Assembly (NCBI RefSeq): GCF_016808095.1
Contig: NC_068975.1
Coordinates: 28,261,501-28,325,500, forward strand
DNA: 64,000 nucleotides
Source: Vigna angularis
Lineage: Eukaryota > Streptophyta > Magnoliopsida > Fabales > Fabaceae
Direction of reading: 5' to 3'
The position numbers and the translations under genes are program-made. Position 1 is the first letter of the stretch. Each line of letters starts with the position of its first letter. Below the pieces are notes generated by a model, which made no database searches, was not told the DNA's origin, and was given only the letters and a program-made list of their open reading frames with translations. Below, piece after piece: positions 36,189-46,093 of the stretch.

Positions 36189-38107
36189 TTAATCACCACA
36201 ACTACCACCAGGCCCTCCAAACTCAATATAGTAGCCAAAGTGACGTCCTTTATCTCCGTAGTTTTTAATATCATAACAAGTAGGTTTGTCAAGTATAGGA
36301 TAAATTTGACTTGGTTCAGGTCCACGAGGAAGATCACCTCCATCTCTAAACCACATTTCTCTAAAGTAACAACCACCGTTTTCAGGAAAATGTCCAGACC
36401 CCATTTGAGGACTATCAGTACCAGGACGAGTTTTTGTTCTTCCACCCCATCCTACATGATCAGCTGAACTCATGTTCGTGAACAATTTTGCTGGAAAATA
36501 TCCAATAAACTTATTGTTTATAATTATCCACCAATTTTTGGTTTTTGAATCCTGAAAATATATACACACATTTATCATATCCAATGTTAATTACGTCAAT
36601 CATACTGTATTAATTTTTATCATTATATTCACTTACAGAATTTATTCAACAAATTAAAATATTTATTAATCTCAAATAAATTAAAATAATAATTACCTGA
36701 GAAATAGCAATGAAACTGTCAATAGTTGGTCCACCATAGATAGATACATTGGTTATGCGTTGACCAAGATGAAATAATTTGTTTGTTTGAACAAAACCTG
36801 CACATCGAAGATTATAACATCCTGTCTTCTTGAAGTTATCTACCTGCAAATTTATAACACATCAAGTTTTGAATAATAATATTAATATGATAAACTAATT
36901 AATTAAAATTTATTTAGGATCTAGCTTAATTATATCTTTATACACAAATTGAAACGAAAAAAGATAAATCATTTACCGTCCACGAGGTATAAATATGAGA
37001 TGAATAATCACCATATAGTTCTGGAGCCACCTGATAATAATACATTGGATTAATTAAAATATTTTTTATTTTCTTAAAATTAATACTAATAGTGATATAT
37101 ATATATATATATATAATTAAATGCAATAAGAGTTCAATGTGAAAATTATAACTTACATGCCATCCTAATGAGATTTTATTAGTAGATTCTACTGTTCCGC
37201 TTTCAACCCATATATGAGACATAGAGATTTGAAACTTTGAATCAATATGTGGATTATAAATACTATTTGTTCCTGCCACTCCGTAATAAGGAGCATAACG
37301 TGGTCTAAGAAAAAATTCTGCAAACTAAAAAGTTTGATATATACAAATAAATAGTTAGATTAAAAAAAATGTAAAATACAATTTATAAAAGAAAGTATCA
37401 ACATTTAAAAGTATTTTTATGAAACATCTTACATGAACACCAGGAAGGTCTTTAATCAATATATGATCGTTTAACATTGATTGTTCTCGAATAAGGTCCT
37501 CCTTTGTTGTTCTAAGTATAGGAACAGTCCCTTTCAGACATTCATCTTTACTCAATTCAAACATGAATTTAGTTTCTAAATTTTTCTTACTTGATTGTCC
37601 AAACCCAGTATGAAAGTTGGGTTTTCTCTAAAATTAGATATAAAAAAAAAACAAGCAGATGTTATAACATGGAAAACATTATAAAAGAAGGGTTGAAAAC
37701 TAATCCTAAATATTGAAAACGAAATGAAATTCAAATTTTAATGTAATTAAATGATTTGAGTATATACCTGTAATTTATGGTCCTTTAATAAAGGATGATC
37801 CATTGATGGTTGTTTGTAAATGTCAATGCAATCAATAATGTCTCCAAACTCCGTCTATAAAATCCAAAATAAAACACATACCCATAAAACTAGTAAACCA
37901 TGTAGTGCGATAACAACTAAAGAGCTTACGATGAAACATACGAAAGTCAAGACATACATGGATACTTTTTGATGGAGGCTTATTAATAAGTCGAAGTTGT
38001 CTCTCCAACTCCAAATCTTCCTTTAGTATAGTTTGAGTTCCTTCAACTTTATGGCAAATATGAGTACTCAAAAAATGCAGGACAAAAAATAATACATGGA
38101 TCATCAT
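36189..38107 (-). CDS. Neprosin-domain (DUF239) secreted protein, copy A
   Basis: Seven exons on the minus strand: 38107-37958, 37854-37768, 37627-37433, 37324-37157, 37030-36977, 36843-36697 and 36551-36189. All introns are GT-AG and phase 0; the product has 387 residues. Residues 1-22 are a signal peptide ([20 protein letters not shown]). The N-terminal activation-peptide domain (about 30-140; [20 protein letters not shown]) and the neprosin domain (about 150-385; [57 protein letters not shown]) are complete. Neprosins are glutamic peptidases (family G3) cutting after proline. The WGG motif (302-304) is followed by Arg305, where I recall many relatives having Glu, so activity is uncertain. 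The gene is intact and co-linear with copy B. Confidence 0.92.
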
Positions 38108-38134
38108 TTTTGCAACTCAACACAATCTCTCTCT

Positions 38135-38138
<4 letters not shown>

Positions 38139-38192
<54 letters not shown>
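38139..38192. repeat. (CA)n(TA)n microsatellite at the copy A promoter
   Basis: On the minus strand a TA run, then a GT run, then GAGAGAGA lead into the neprosin A start about 30-85 bases later. The place fits a core promoter, so the TA run may act as a TATA region. Confidence 0.8.
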
Positions 38193-38199
<7 letters not shown>

Positions 38200-38833
38200 A
38201 ATATCAAATGTTTTTATGTAAAATTATATAGTCGTAAATTTGTTATATAATGTTCATTTGGTTCTTCTCATTTCATTTACTATTTTAATTGTTTTAATAT
38301 ATTTGTTGTATAGTAACGGGTATACGTTACTAATTATATAGTAATTAATGCATAGCATTTAATATTGATATTTAGTATTTATTATTTAACATTTATTAGT
38401 ATGAATAATAATAGGTTAATAACTTTTTTTAACAACTTTTTGATAATATATTGTGTGTCACTATTTTATTGGTTCGTATATTTGAAACGAAGAAATCACA
38501 AACTAACACATTCGTTGTTTTTGTAAAAAAATTATCAAAAAAAGTTATTAAAAAACATTTTCCTATTAGTATTTATGATATATCTTTTATTAATATTTTA
38601 ATAAATATTTTGAAAATTAAATATGTTTTTAGTTACTACATTATTATAATAAATATATTTGTTTCTAAACTAAATTATAAAGTATTTTAACCGTACACTT
38701 TATGAAAATAATGTAAAACATTTTTCTCAACAAATATATTATAGTATACTTTGAAATTCTATTAGTTACCTGACAAACATTAAGTATCTTTTGTTCATGA
38801 TGATATTTTACATTACTTTCATAAAGTTCATAG
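38193..38833. other. Upstream flank of neprosin A with the empty target site
   Basis: AT-rich sequence shared with the flank of copy B (42677-42911 and 45902-46093). At 38581-38588 it reads TATCTTTT uninterrupted. The same eight bases flank the large insertion in copy B. Confidence 0.7.
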
Positions 38834-40496
38834 CACTAACACAACGAAAGCCTTCTATGTAAGATATTTTATGTTTATTACATTAGCAATATATTTAATA
38901 TTGCAGGACACAGAAACTTGAGTTACGTGAAAAATGCATGATGTAAATTTATGTCACGTAAAAAACACACTATGTACATTTACGTTGGACGCTAGAATAG
39001 ATCCAACATAAATGCAGTAATTTACGTTGGACAATACTAGGTTTAACATAACATTGATCAACTTGTACAACTGAATCTTGTTTCTATGTAAATCAACATC
39101 TGTCCTAAGTTTTCATAACATTGATTTTACGTACTTTTATATATGTATATTTTTATAAATAAATCAACTCCTTCATAGGTTTTATCTTGTTTTGTTCTTA
39201 AGTTTAGCATGTTTTCTTGTGCTTTAGTTAATAAATTATTTTTAGACAAATATACACCTAACACTACAAACATAAAGAAAAAACACACCAGTAGAGTTAT
39301 ACTACCTTGCACCACACTCAGACGATTAGAAAATCACTATTGAGCGAATCGTTGGCAAAAAATATGGCTCGCCTAATGAGTTACATGTTAGAGAACATCA
39401 ATTTTAGGTCTCAATGGCCAAGAATGGAGTCTCTAGGTAAGTTTGTCAATTCTAATATGCGAAAGTGAGTATTTAATCACTTTTTCGCGATAGTTTTGGG
39501 ATTCTCTCTTCCCCACTTTATTATTCACTTGAAGTGACTGGGAGAGGCCCTTGGGGGCTGTTTTAGGGGAAGTTTTCCCTTCTCCTCCTTGGGCTTCAAT
39601 ATTCATCAATTGTGATTTTTCCTGTTTTGGGTTGAGGAAGAAGATGAGTTGCAAATTGAAGATGGAAATTCGAAGAGGAAGCACGAGCATGAAGTAGAGA
39701 CAAATAACCTTTGGGAAATGCATGCATCTCTTTTTGGTTTCAATTTCTTCTTATTTTTAAACCCTAGGTTCTTCACTGTGGATAGCTAACCCTATTTGTT
39801 GATATTAAATATAATAAATTGAATATTGTGTATTTTGTGACGTTAATACATAAGTTTTCCCATTTCAAAGTTAATATTTGATTTTTATGCTTAATGTTTG
39901 TTGTGACTTGATCATCCATGGCTTGATTGTTGTTCTTGAGGTGTTTGAAAATTTCCTTTGACCTAAAACTTAAATTGAATACCTAATTTAGCTTGTATCT
40001 ATGGATAAAACATCATTAGTAATCCTAAGATTGGTGAACTTAATGAATGATTGTTTGTTGAAGATTCAAGGAATTAAAACTTAATGAGTTATCATAAACT
40101 AAAAGTCATTAGTGATATGATTTAAGTATTTTGTGAGTTGATTTTGACTCAAATATGAAATTGAGATGTTTATGTATTTATGGGAATAAGTAACTGAAAT
40201 TTAGTCTTGACAAATTGTAAATACTCTATGTTAAGTTTCTTATTGCACACCAATTGTTTGATAAAAATAAAAAATGAGTTTCTTTGTGTTTTTGTTATCT
40301 TTGTGTCTAATTAAGTTGTGAATTGTTAGGATTGTCATGTGTTTTACAAGTTTATGTAGAGAGAACGATATTTATTACTTGTTACGTACAATTGATACAC
40401 TTATCATTTTTTATTATCACTGTTCTACTCTATCAAAATCCTTATTTGTTATATAATAGGCTAAATTGAAACAAGATTAAAAATACTCATTATTCA
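38834..40496. mobile_element. CACTA-like element, right-truncated copy (unit A)
   Basis: Starts CACTAACACAACGAAAG at the same flanking sequence (ATAAAGTTCATAG) as the complete copy at 46094. It shares with that copy the TGCATGATGTAAATTTA-type subterminal phrases and an interior block around 39340-39780. The right terminus is missing: homology stops near 40496, where the sequence jumps to the flank matching 49450. Confidence 0.65.
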
Positions 40497-40683
40497 TTGA
40501 GGGGGCAGAAAATGAAGACTTTGTTTTTAACATAATAATAAGCTTAAATAACTTTTTGTTAGATACAATATAAACTTAGTTTGTATTTATCATTTGATGA
40601 ATATTTCAATAATAAGACAATAAAAACTATAAAGTATTATATAATCTATTAAATCGCTTGTACTTTATGTAATTGAAAGAAGA
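40497..40683. other. Unit junction between the two neprosin units
   Basis: GGCAGAAAATGAAGACTTTG through TCATTTGATGAATATTTC matches 49452-49565, and the final part (AAATCGCTTGTACTTTATGT) matches 49620-49640. It is the 3' flank of neprosin B. Confidence 0.6.
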
Positions 40684-42625
40684 TTAATCGCCACAACTAC
40701 CGCCAGGTCCTCCAAACTCAAAATAGTAGCCATTGTGACCTCCTTTATCTCCATAGTTTTTAATATCATAACAAGTGGGTTTGTCAACCAAAGGATACAC
40801 TTGATTCGATTTAGGTCCACGAGCTACAGCAGATGGATCTTTAAACCACATTTGTCTAAAGTAACAAGCAGTATCATTAGGAAGATGTCCAGATCCCATT
40901 TGAGGACTATCAGTACTAGGACGAGTTTTTGTTCTTCCACCCCATCCTACATGATCAGCTGTGCTCATGTTCGAGAATAATTTTGCTGGAAAATATCCAA
41001 TGAACTTGTTGTTTATAATTATCCACCAATTTTTGCTCTTTGTATCCTGAAAATAGATACACACATTTAATCATACCCAATGTTAATTACGTCGATCATA
41101 CAATATTAATTTTTTTATCATTATATTCACTTAAAAAATGCATTCAAGAAATTAAAATATATATTAATCTCAAATGAATTAAATCTAGCTCTACTACCGT
41201 TTTATTATACTGAAAGTTATATAAAATGATTACTACCTGAGAAATAGCAAGGAAACTGTCAATAGTTTGTCCACCACAAATAGATGTGTTGGTTATGCGT
41301 TGACCAAGATAAATTTTTTTACTCGTTTGAACAAAACCTGGACATCGAATATTGTAACATCCTGTTTTATTGTAGTTATCTGTCTACAACAATTTATAAT
41401 ACAACATCAAATTTTGAATAATGATATTAATATGATAAATTAATTAATGAAATTTTATTTAGGATCTAATGATAGCTTAATTATATATTTATACATAAAA
41501 AATTGAAACGAGAAAAGAAAAATCCTTTACCGTCCATGAGGTGTAAAAATGAGAGTCATAATCACCATATATTCCTGGAGCCACCTGATAATAGTGCATT
41601 GAATTAATTAAAATATTTTTATTTTCTTAAAGTATACATATATAAATGTAAGAAAAGTTAAATGTGAAAATTATAACTTACATGCCATCCTAATGAAATT
41701 TTATTATTGGATTCTACTGTTCCTTTTTCAACCCATACATGAGTCATAGATATTTGAAACTTTGAATCAACTCGTGGATTATAAATACTATTTATTCCTG
41801 CCACTCCGTAAAAAGGAGCATAACTTGGTCTAAGAGAAATTTCTGCTAGCTAAAAAATTTGATATATACAAATAAATAGTTAGATTGATAAAAATATATG
41901 AAATACAAGCAAAATATCAACATTTTAAACTATTTTTATGAAAGATCTTACATGAACGCCAGGTAGGTCTTTAATCAATATATGATCATTTAACATTGAT
42001 TGTTCTCGAATCAGGTCATCTTTTGTTGTTCTGAATATAGGAACAGTTCCCTTCGGACATTCATCTTTACTCAATTCAAACATGGATTTAATTCCTAAAT
42101 TTTTCTCACTTGATTCTCCAATCACATTATGAAAATTAGGTTTCCTCTAAAATTAAAAAGAAAAAAAAGCAAATATCAAACCATGGAAAGCATTATAAAA
42201 GAAGGTTGAAAACTAATCTTAAATATTAAAAATAAAATGAAATTCAAATTTCAATGTAATTAAAGGATTTGGGTATATACCTGCAACTTATGGTCCTTTA
42301 ATAAAGGATGATCCAATGATGGTTGTTTGTAAATGTCAATACAATCAATAATATCTCCAAACTTTGTCTATTAAATCCAAAATAAAACACATACCAATAA
42401 AACTAGTAAATCATGCAGTGTGATAACAACCAAAGGCGCATATATACGATGAAACATAGGAAAGTTGAAACGTACATAGATACTTTTTAGAGGAGGCTTA
42501 TTAATAAGCCGAAGTTGTCTCTCTAACTCCAAATCTTTCTTTAGTATAGTTTGAGTTCCTTCAACTTTAAGACAAAGATGAGTACTCAAAAAATGCAGGA
42601 CAAAAAACAATACATGGATCATCAT
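40684..42625 (-). CDS. Neprosin-domain (DUF239) secreted protein, copy B
   Basis: Seven exons on the minus strand: 42625-42476, 42367-42281, 42146-41952, 41849-41682, 41584-41531, 41383-41237 and 41046-40684. Each exon has exactly the length of its counterpart in copy A, giving 387 residues. Signal peptide [20 protein letters not shown]; activation-peptide region [20 protein letters not shown]; neprosin domain [60 protein letters not shown]. No stop or frameshift was found, so both copies look functional at the sequence level. Differences from copy A are spread over the protein, many of them amino-acid changes. The WGG-Arg feature is shared, so it predates the duplication. Confidence 0.92.
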
Positions 42626-42649
42626 TTTTGCAACTATTACTCAATACAA

Positions 42650-42677
42650 TCTCTATATATATATATATATATATATT
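42650..42677. repeat. (TA)n microsatellite at the copy B promoter
   Basis: About 13 TA units, 25-52 bases before the neprosin B start on the minus strand. The counterpart at copy A has a longer TA run plus a CA run, so the two promoters differ mainly in repeat length. Confidence 0.8.
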
Positions 42678-42911
42678 AAATATCAAATGTTTTAATATGA
42701 ATGATAATGTAAAATATATATAGTGGTAAATTTTTCATATAATTCTTATTTGGTTCTTCTCATTTCTTTTATTATTTTAAGTTTCTTTAATATATTTTTT
42801 GTATAGTAACTAGTATACGTCACTTATTATATAGTAATTAATGCATAGCATTTAATATTTATATTTTGTATTTATTATTTAATATTTATTAGTATTTATG
42901 ATATATCTTTT
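42678..42911. other. Upstream flank of neprosin B, interrupted by an insertion
   Basis: Matches 38240-38588 of unit A in order. It breaks off exactly after TATCTTTT (42904-42911) and resumes at 45904 with the same eight bases. Confidence 0.75.
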
Positions 42912-43287
42912 AGGCTTAAATGTTTATTTTGTCCCTATGTTAAAATGTGCATTTCTGTTTAGTACACGATTTAAAAAAATAAAGACACTGGGTTCTTATG
43001 TTATCAAAATTGTTTCACAATTGATAATGTTGAAGTTATTATGAATATGAGGTGTGTAAGAAATGTTGTTGTGTTATTTAATTGGCCTAAATTTAATTGG
43101 AGAGTTTGGATTATGTGTATATTGAAAGTTTAGGGTTTTTAATTGGGGAAATAAATCCCCAATTCTGGTTCTCTTTCTGTCGCGGGTTTGCAAACCCTAA
43201 TCCCCAATTTTCTTTTCTCTTCTACAATGGTGGAGCTGCGGTGTTAATGCAAGTTGCTCCTTTGTCTTTTATGGAAATCCTTACACT

Positions 43288-43632
43288 GCTTCATTCTTCC
43301 TGGCAGATTCTGGTCACAATCTCAACACCATTAACGAACATGCCAGGCGCGAAATCCAGAATCCCATCAATCTCAAGAAGCTCATCAGGCACGAGCGTCT
43401 TCAAGAGAGTCCTAACCAGAAGAGAAGCGAGTTCTTCGTAACGAAACCTCTCGGGAAGAATATGAAGCCTCAAAGCTCTTTGAAGCAAAGTCGAAGGGTT
43501 GGGGCCAATCAACATGAAATCAGGAGGAGCAAAGATGGTAGCAAAACCCAAACTACCTGAATGATCTTTCTTTATTCCTTCAAGAACTGAATGCAGTGTA
43601 ACGGAGAACGAAGCATACCCTTTTGCACGGAG
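43288..43632 (-). pseudogene. Captured FAS1-domain (fasciclin-like arabinogalactan) fragment
   Basis: On the minus strand an open stretch reads LRAKGYASFSVTLHSVLEGI, then FATIFAPPDFMLI, LRLHILPERFRYEELASLL and DFAPGMFVNGVEIVT. The order 'KGY ... TIFAP.D ... LH.LPERF ... VNGVEIV' is that of a FAS1 cell-adhesion domain in plant fasciclin-like arabinogalactan proteins. It has no signal peptide and no anchor and lies inside the MULE. It is a piece, not a gene. Confidence 0.6.
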
Positions 43633-43964
43633 CAAGTGAACAACGCGGTTCCAGGGAACCTCGTTCTTGGAAAGGGAGTCGTTGAAAGATCAAGTGGGTC
43701 GAATGAAGAAATCCAAACCCCGTTGAAGAAGGTCTTGCGATCGGCGTTTTCCTTTCACTTGTGTGGCAGATTCTCTGCGTTGTCGTCTGATTCACTTAAG
43801 GTGCGTTTCTTTCCTTTAATTTATTCTCTGGCGTAGAGTTTCTGCGAATAGATCTTATTCTTATTCCATCGAGGCGATTTTCCTTTCCATTTCGTAGTTT
43901 TGTGATTCCAACGCAGCGTCGTTTCCACTCATACTCGCGGGAGAAGAGAAAACCCTAATCGGAC

Positions 43965-44174
43965 ATGGGGAGGAAGAAGCCGACTGCGAGGGACGAGGAG
44001 AACGTGTCGCAGCAAGGCGGTGGCGGGAAATCTAAGAAGAAGGTTGTGGTCATCGACGATGATAAGTATTCCATTAGAACAAAGCTGTCTGAGGAGCCGG
44101 CGCTGGAAGAGAAACCCGTTGCAGCGGGAAAGAAGAAAAGTAAGAAAGACAATGCTAAAAGTAAGAGTAATTGA
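43965..44174 (+). pseudogene. eIF5B (fragment): Captured 5' end of an eIF5B gene
   Basis: ATG at 43965 gives MGRKKPTARDEENVSQQGGG, then KSKKKVVVIDDDKYSIRTKL and EEKPVAAGKKKSKKDNAK before a stop at 44174. This is the basic, lysine-rich N-terminus of plant translation initiation factor eIF5B. The GTPase domain, which would follow several hundred residues later, is absent. About 110 bases of leader before the ATG were taken too, so promoter-proximal DNA was captured. With its own ATG and leader it could be transcribed; a 69-residue product has no expected initiation-factor activity. Confidence 0.75.
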
Positions 44175-44424
44175 TGATGACCAAGATGTGCCTGAAGTTG
44201 TGTTTGGTGTGAAGAAGAAGGGGAAAGAGAATTTAAATTTTGCGACGTTAAATATTTATTTTGCCACATCAATTAACATTTAATGTCGTTCCTATCAATT
44301 TAACGGATAGAATTGAAGTGAAACAATTTTGATAACATAGAGATTCAATGTGTTTATTTTTAAAATCAGATACTAAACAGAAATTGACCTCTTAACATGG
44401 GACGAAATAAGCATTTAAGTTTAT

Positions 44425-45901
44425 TGTACCAGCAGGGTCGGGCGACGTACAGACAACCACAGGTCAGCGTCCAAAGCCGCCCGCCCCTAAGTCACAAACA
44501 AGGCGAGCGTCTGTCCAAGGCCGCTCGCCCAGGTCACCAATCAAAGAGCGAGCGTCCGTCCAAGGCCGCTCGTCCAGGTCACAATCAAAGACCACGTGTT
44601 CGTCCGTCCCGAGCGCCAAGACCAAGCATTCAGCTTGAGAGGCCATCTACAAAAACCCCTCCGCATAATAAAAATATGCTCGGGCTCGGGGGACTTGTGT
44701 ACCAGCCGGACCGGGCGATGTACGGAAAGACAATCAGAGCGCCCGTCCAAGGCCGCTTGCCCTGGTCACAATCAAAGACCGCGCGGACACCCATGTCATC
44801 CTCCTGATTGTCGAGAAGGTATGTCAGGGCAGACGCCCATTTATGCATCCGTAGGACCGAGCGTCTAAATGACCGGACGAGTCGTTGTATGTCATCCTAA
44901 ACGCGCAGACCGAACGAGCGCTTAACACTGCCGCCTGCTAAGGCCGAGCGTGCAGTATGAGGGGACATCTACAATACCCCTTCGCATAATAAAATTATGC
45001 TCGGGCTCGGGGGACTTATGTACCAGCAGGGCCGGGCGACGTACGGACAACCACAGGTGGGCGTCCAAAGCCGCCCGCCCCTAAGTCATAAACAAGGCCG
45101 AGCATTCGTCCAAGGCCGCTCGCCCTGGTCGCAATCAAAGACCGAGCGTCCGTCCAAGGCCGCTCGCCCTGGTCGCAATCAAAGACCAAGCGTCCGTCCA
45201 AGGCCACCCCCAGGTCACACGCCAGAACCGAACGTCCTCCCGTGCCGAACGCCGAAACCGTGCCGAACGCCAAAACCGTGCCGAGCGCCAAAACCGAACG
45301 TCCAGTATGACCGGCCAGCAGAGCCAAACGGCCGCCCACCCATGTTGGCATCCCTTGCCGACCATCTCTCCAACCGACCGTGATTGGGCCGTTATCAGTC
45401 CCACTAAAGGTAAAAGGGCCGTTATCAGGCCCACTAAAGGTAAAAGCCCATTACAATCAGTATAAATAAAGGTCTCAAGTATGAGTTCGAACGAACTTTT
45501 CCTTACGATGCATCCATGCATCACAAACTGATCTGTTATATTACTGACTTGAGCGTCAGAGTGCCTTTAGCAGGTACCCGACCCCCGGCTTGGAGCATGG
45601 AGCAGCCCCTGGAGTAGGAGGACGTCCGCCCGGCTTGGAGTGTGGAGCAGCCCCTGGAGTAGGAGGACGTCCGCCCGGCTAGGAGTGTGGAGCCGCGCCG
45701 TCCATCTTGGTACCGTCCGCCCGTTCAGCTTGCTTCAGTTCGTGGGATTCAGCAGTGTCCGCCCGGTCCATGCGTCTTCGCCGTTCGCTCGCCCGCCTTT
45801 AGCGTTCGCGACCGCCCGCCTTTAGCGTTCGCGACCGCCCGCCCGTCTTCGACAAGTACGTTCGTATGTTTTAGCAGGGTCCCCCGGATCCAGTCGAAAC
45901 A
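44425..45901. mobile_element. Solo LTR, GC-rich, inserted at the MULE right end
   Basis: Starts TGTACCAGCAGGG and ends AGTCGAAACA (TG...CA). Flanks are TTTAT and CTTAT, a 5-bp duplication with one change. A TATA box (AGTATAAATAAAGG, about 45460) is followed by the phrase ACTTGAGCGTCAGAGTGCC seen in two other LTR pieces of this window. No gag-pol lies next to it, so it is a solo LTR, left by recombination between two LTRs. Inside, the block beginning TGTACCAGC(A/C)GG recurs at about 44697 and 45018. It is much richer in G+C than its surroundings, which creates long meaningless ORFs. Confidence 0.75.
45580..45845. repeat. Short tandem repeats inside the solo LTR
   Basis: GGAGCAGCCCCTGGAGTAGG with GACGTCCGCCCGGCT occurs twice, followed by a shorter relative (45591-45700). 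CGCCTTTAGCGTTCGCGACC occurs twice in a row at about 45794-45838. Confidence 0.8.
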
Positions 45902-46093
45902 CTTATCTTTTATTAATATTTTAATTACTATTTTGAAAATAAAAAAAATTTAGTTTTACCTCTAAATTAAATTATAAAGTATTTTATCCCTACACATTAT
46001 TGTAAAACATTAACTTATATTATAATATATTTTGAAACTTCATGGCAAATATTGAGAGCATGATGTTTCACATTACTTTTATAAAGTTTACAG

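Larger units (their letters stand above)
42912..44420. mobile_element. Pack-MULE: Mutator-like element with long inverted repeats and captured gene pieces
   Basis: The left end (AGGCTTAAATGTTTATTTTG and on) and the right end read inward (AACTTAAATGCTTATTTCG and on) are inverted repeats of about 105 bases. They share phrases such as TTTCTGTTTAGTA and TGTTATCAAAATTGTTTCAC. Long terminal inverted repeats with an 8-9 bp target duplication are the Mutator signature. TATCTTTT flanks the combined insertion on both sides. The interior has no transposase but holds a FAS1-domain gene fragment (minus) and an eIF5B 5' fragment (plus). Length is about 1.5 kb. Confidence 0.85.

Noticed and set aside
44397..45953. 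Several long ORFs on both strands in the GC-rich block
   Set aside because: Stops are rare there because of high G+C. The Pro/Arg/Ser-rich translations have no domain, and the block is an LTR.
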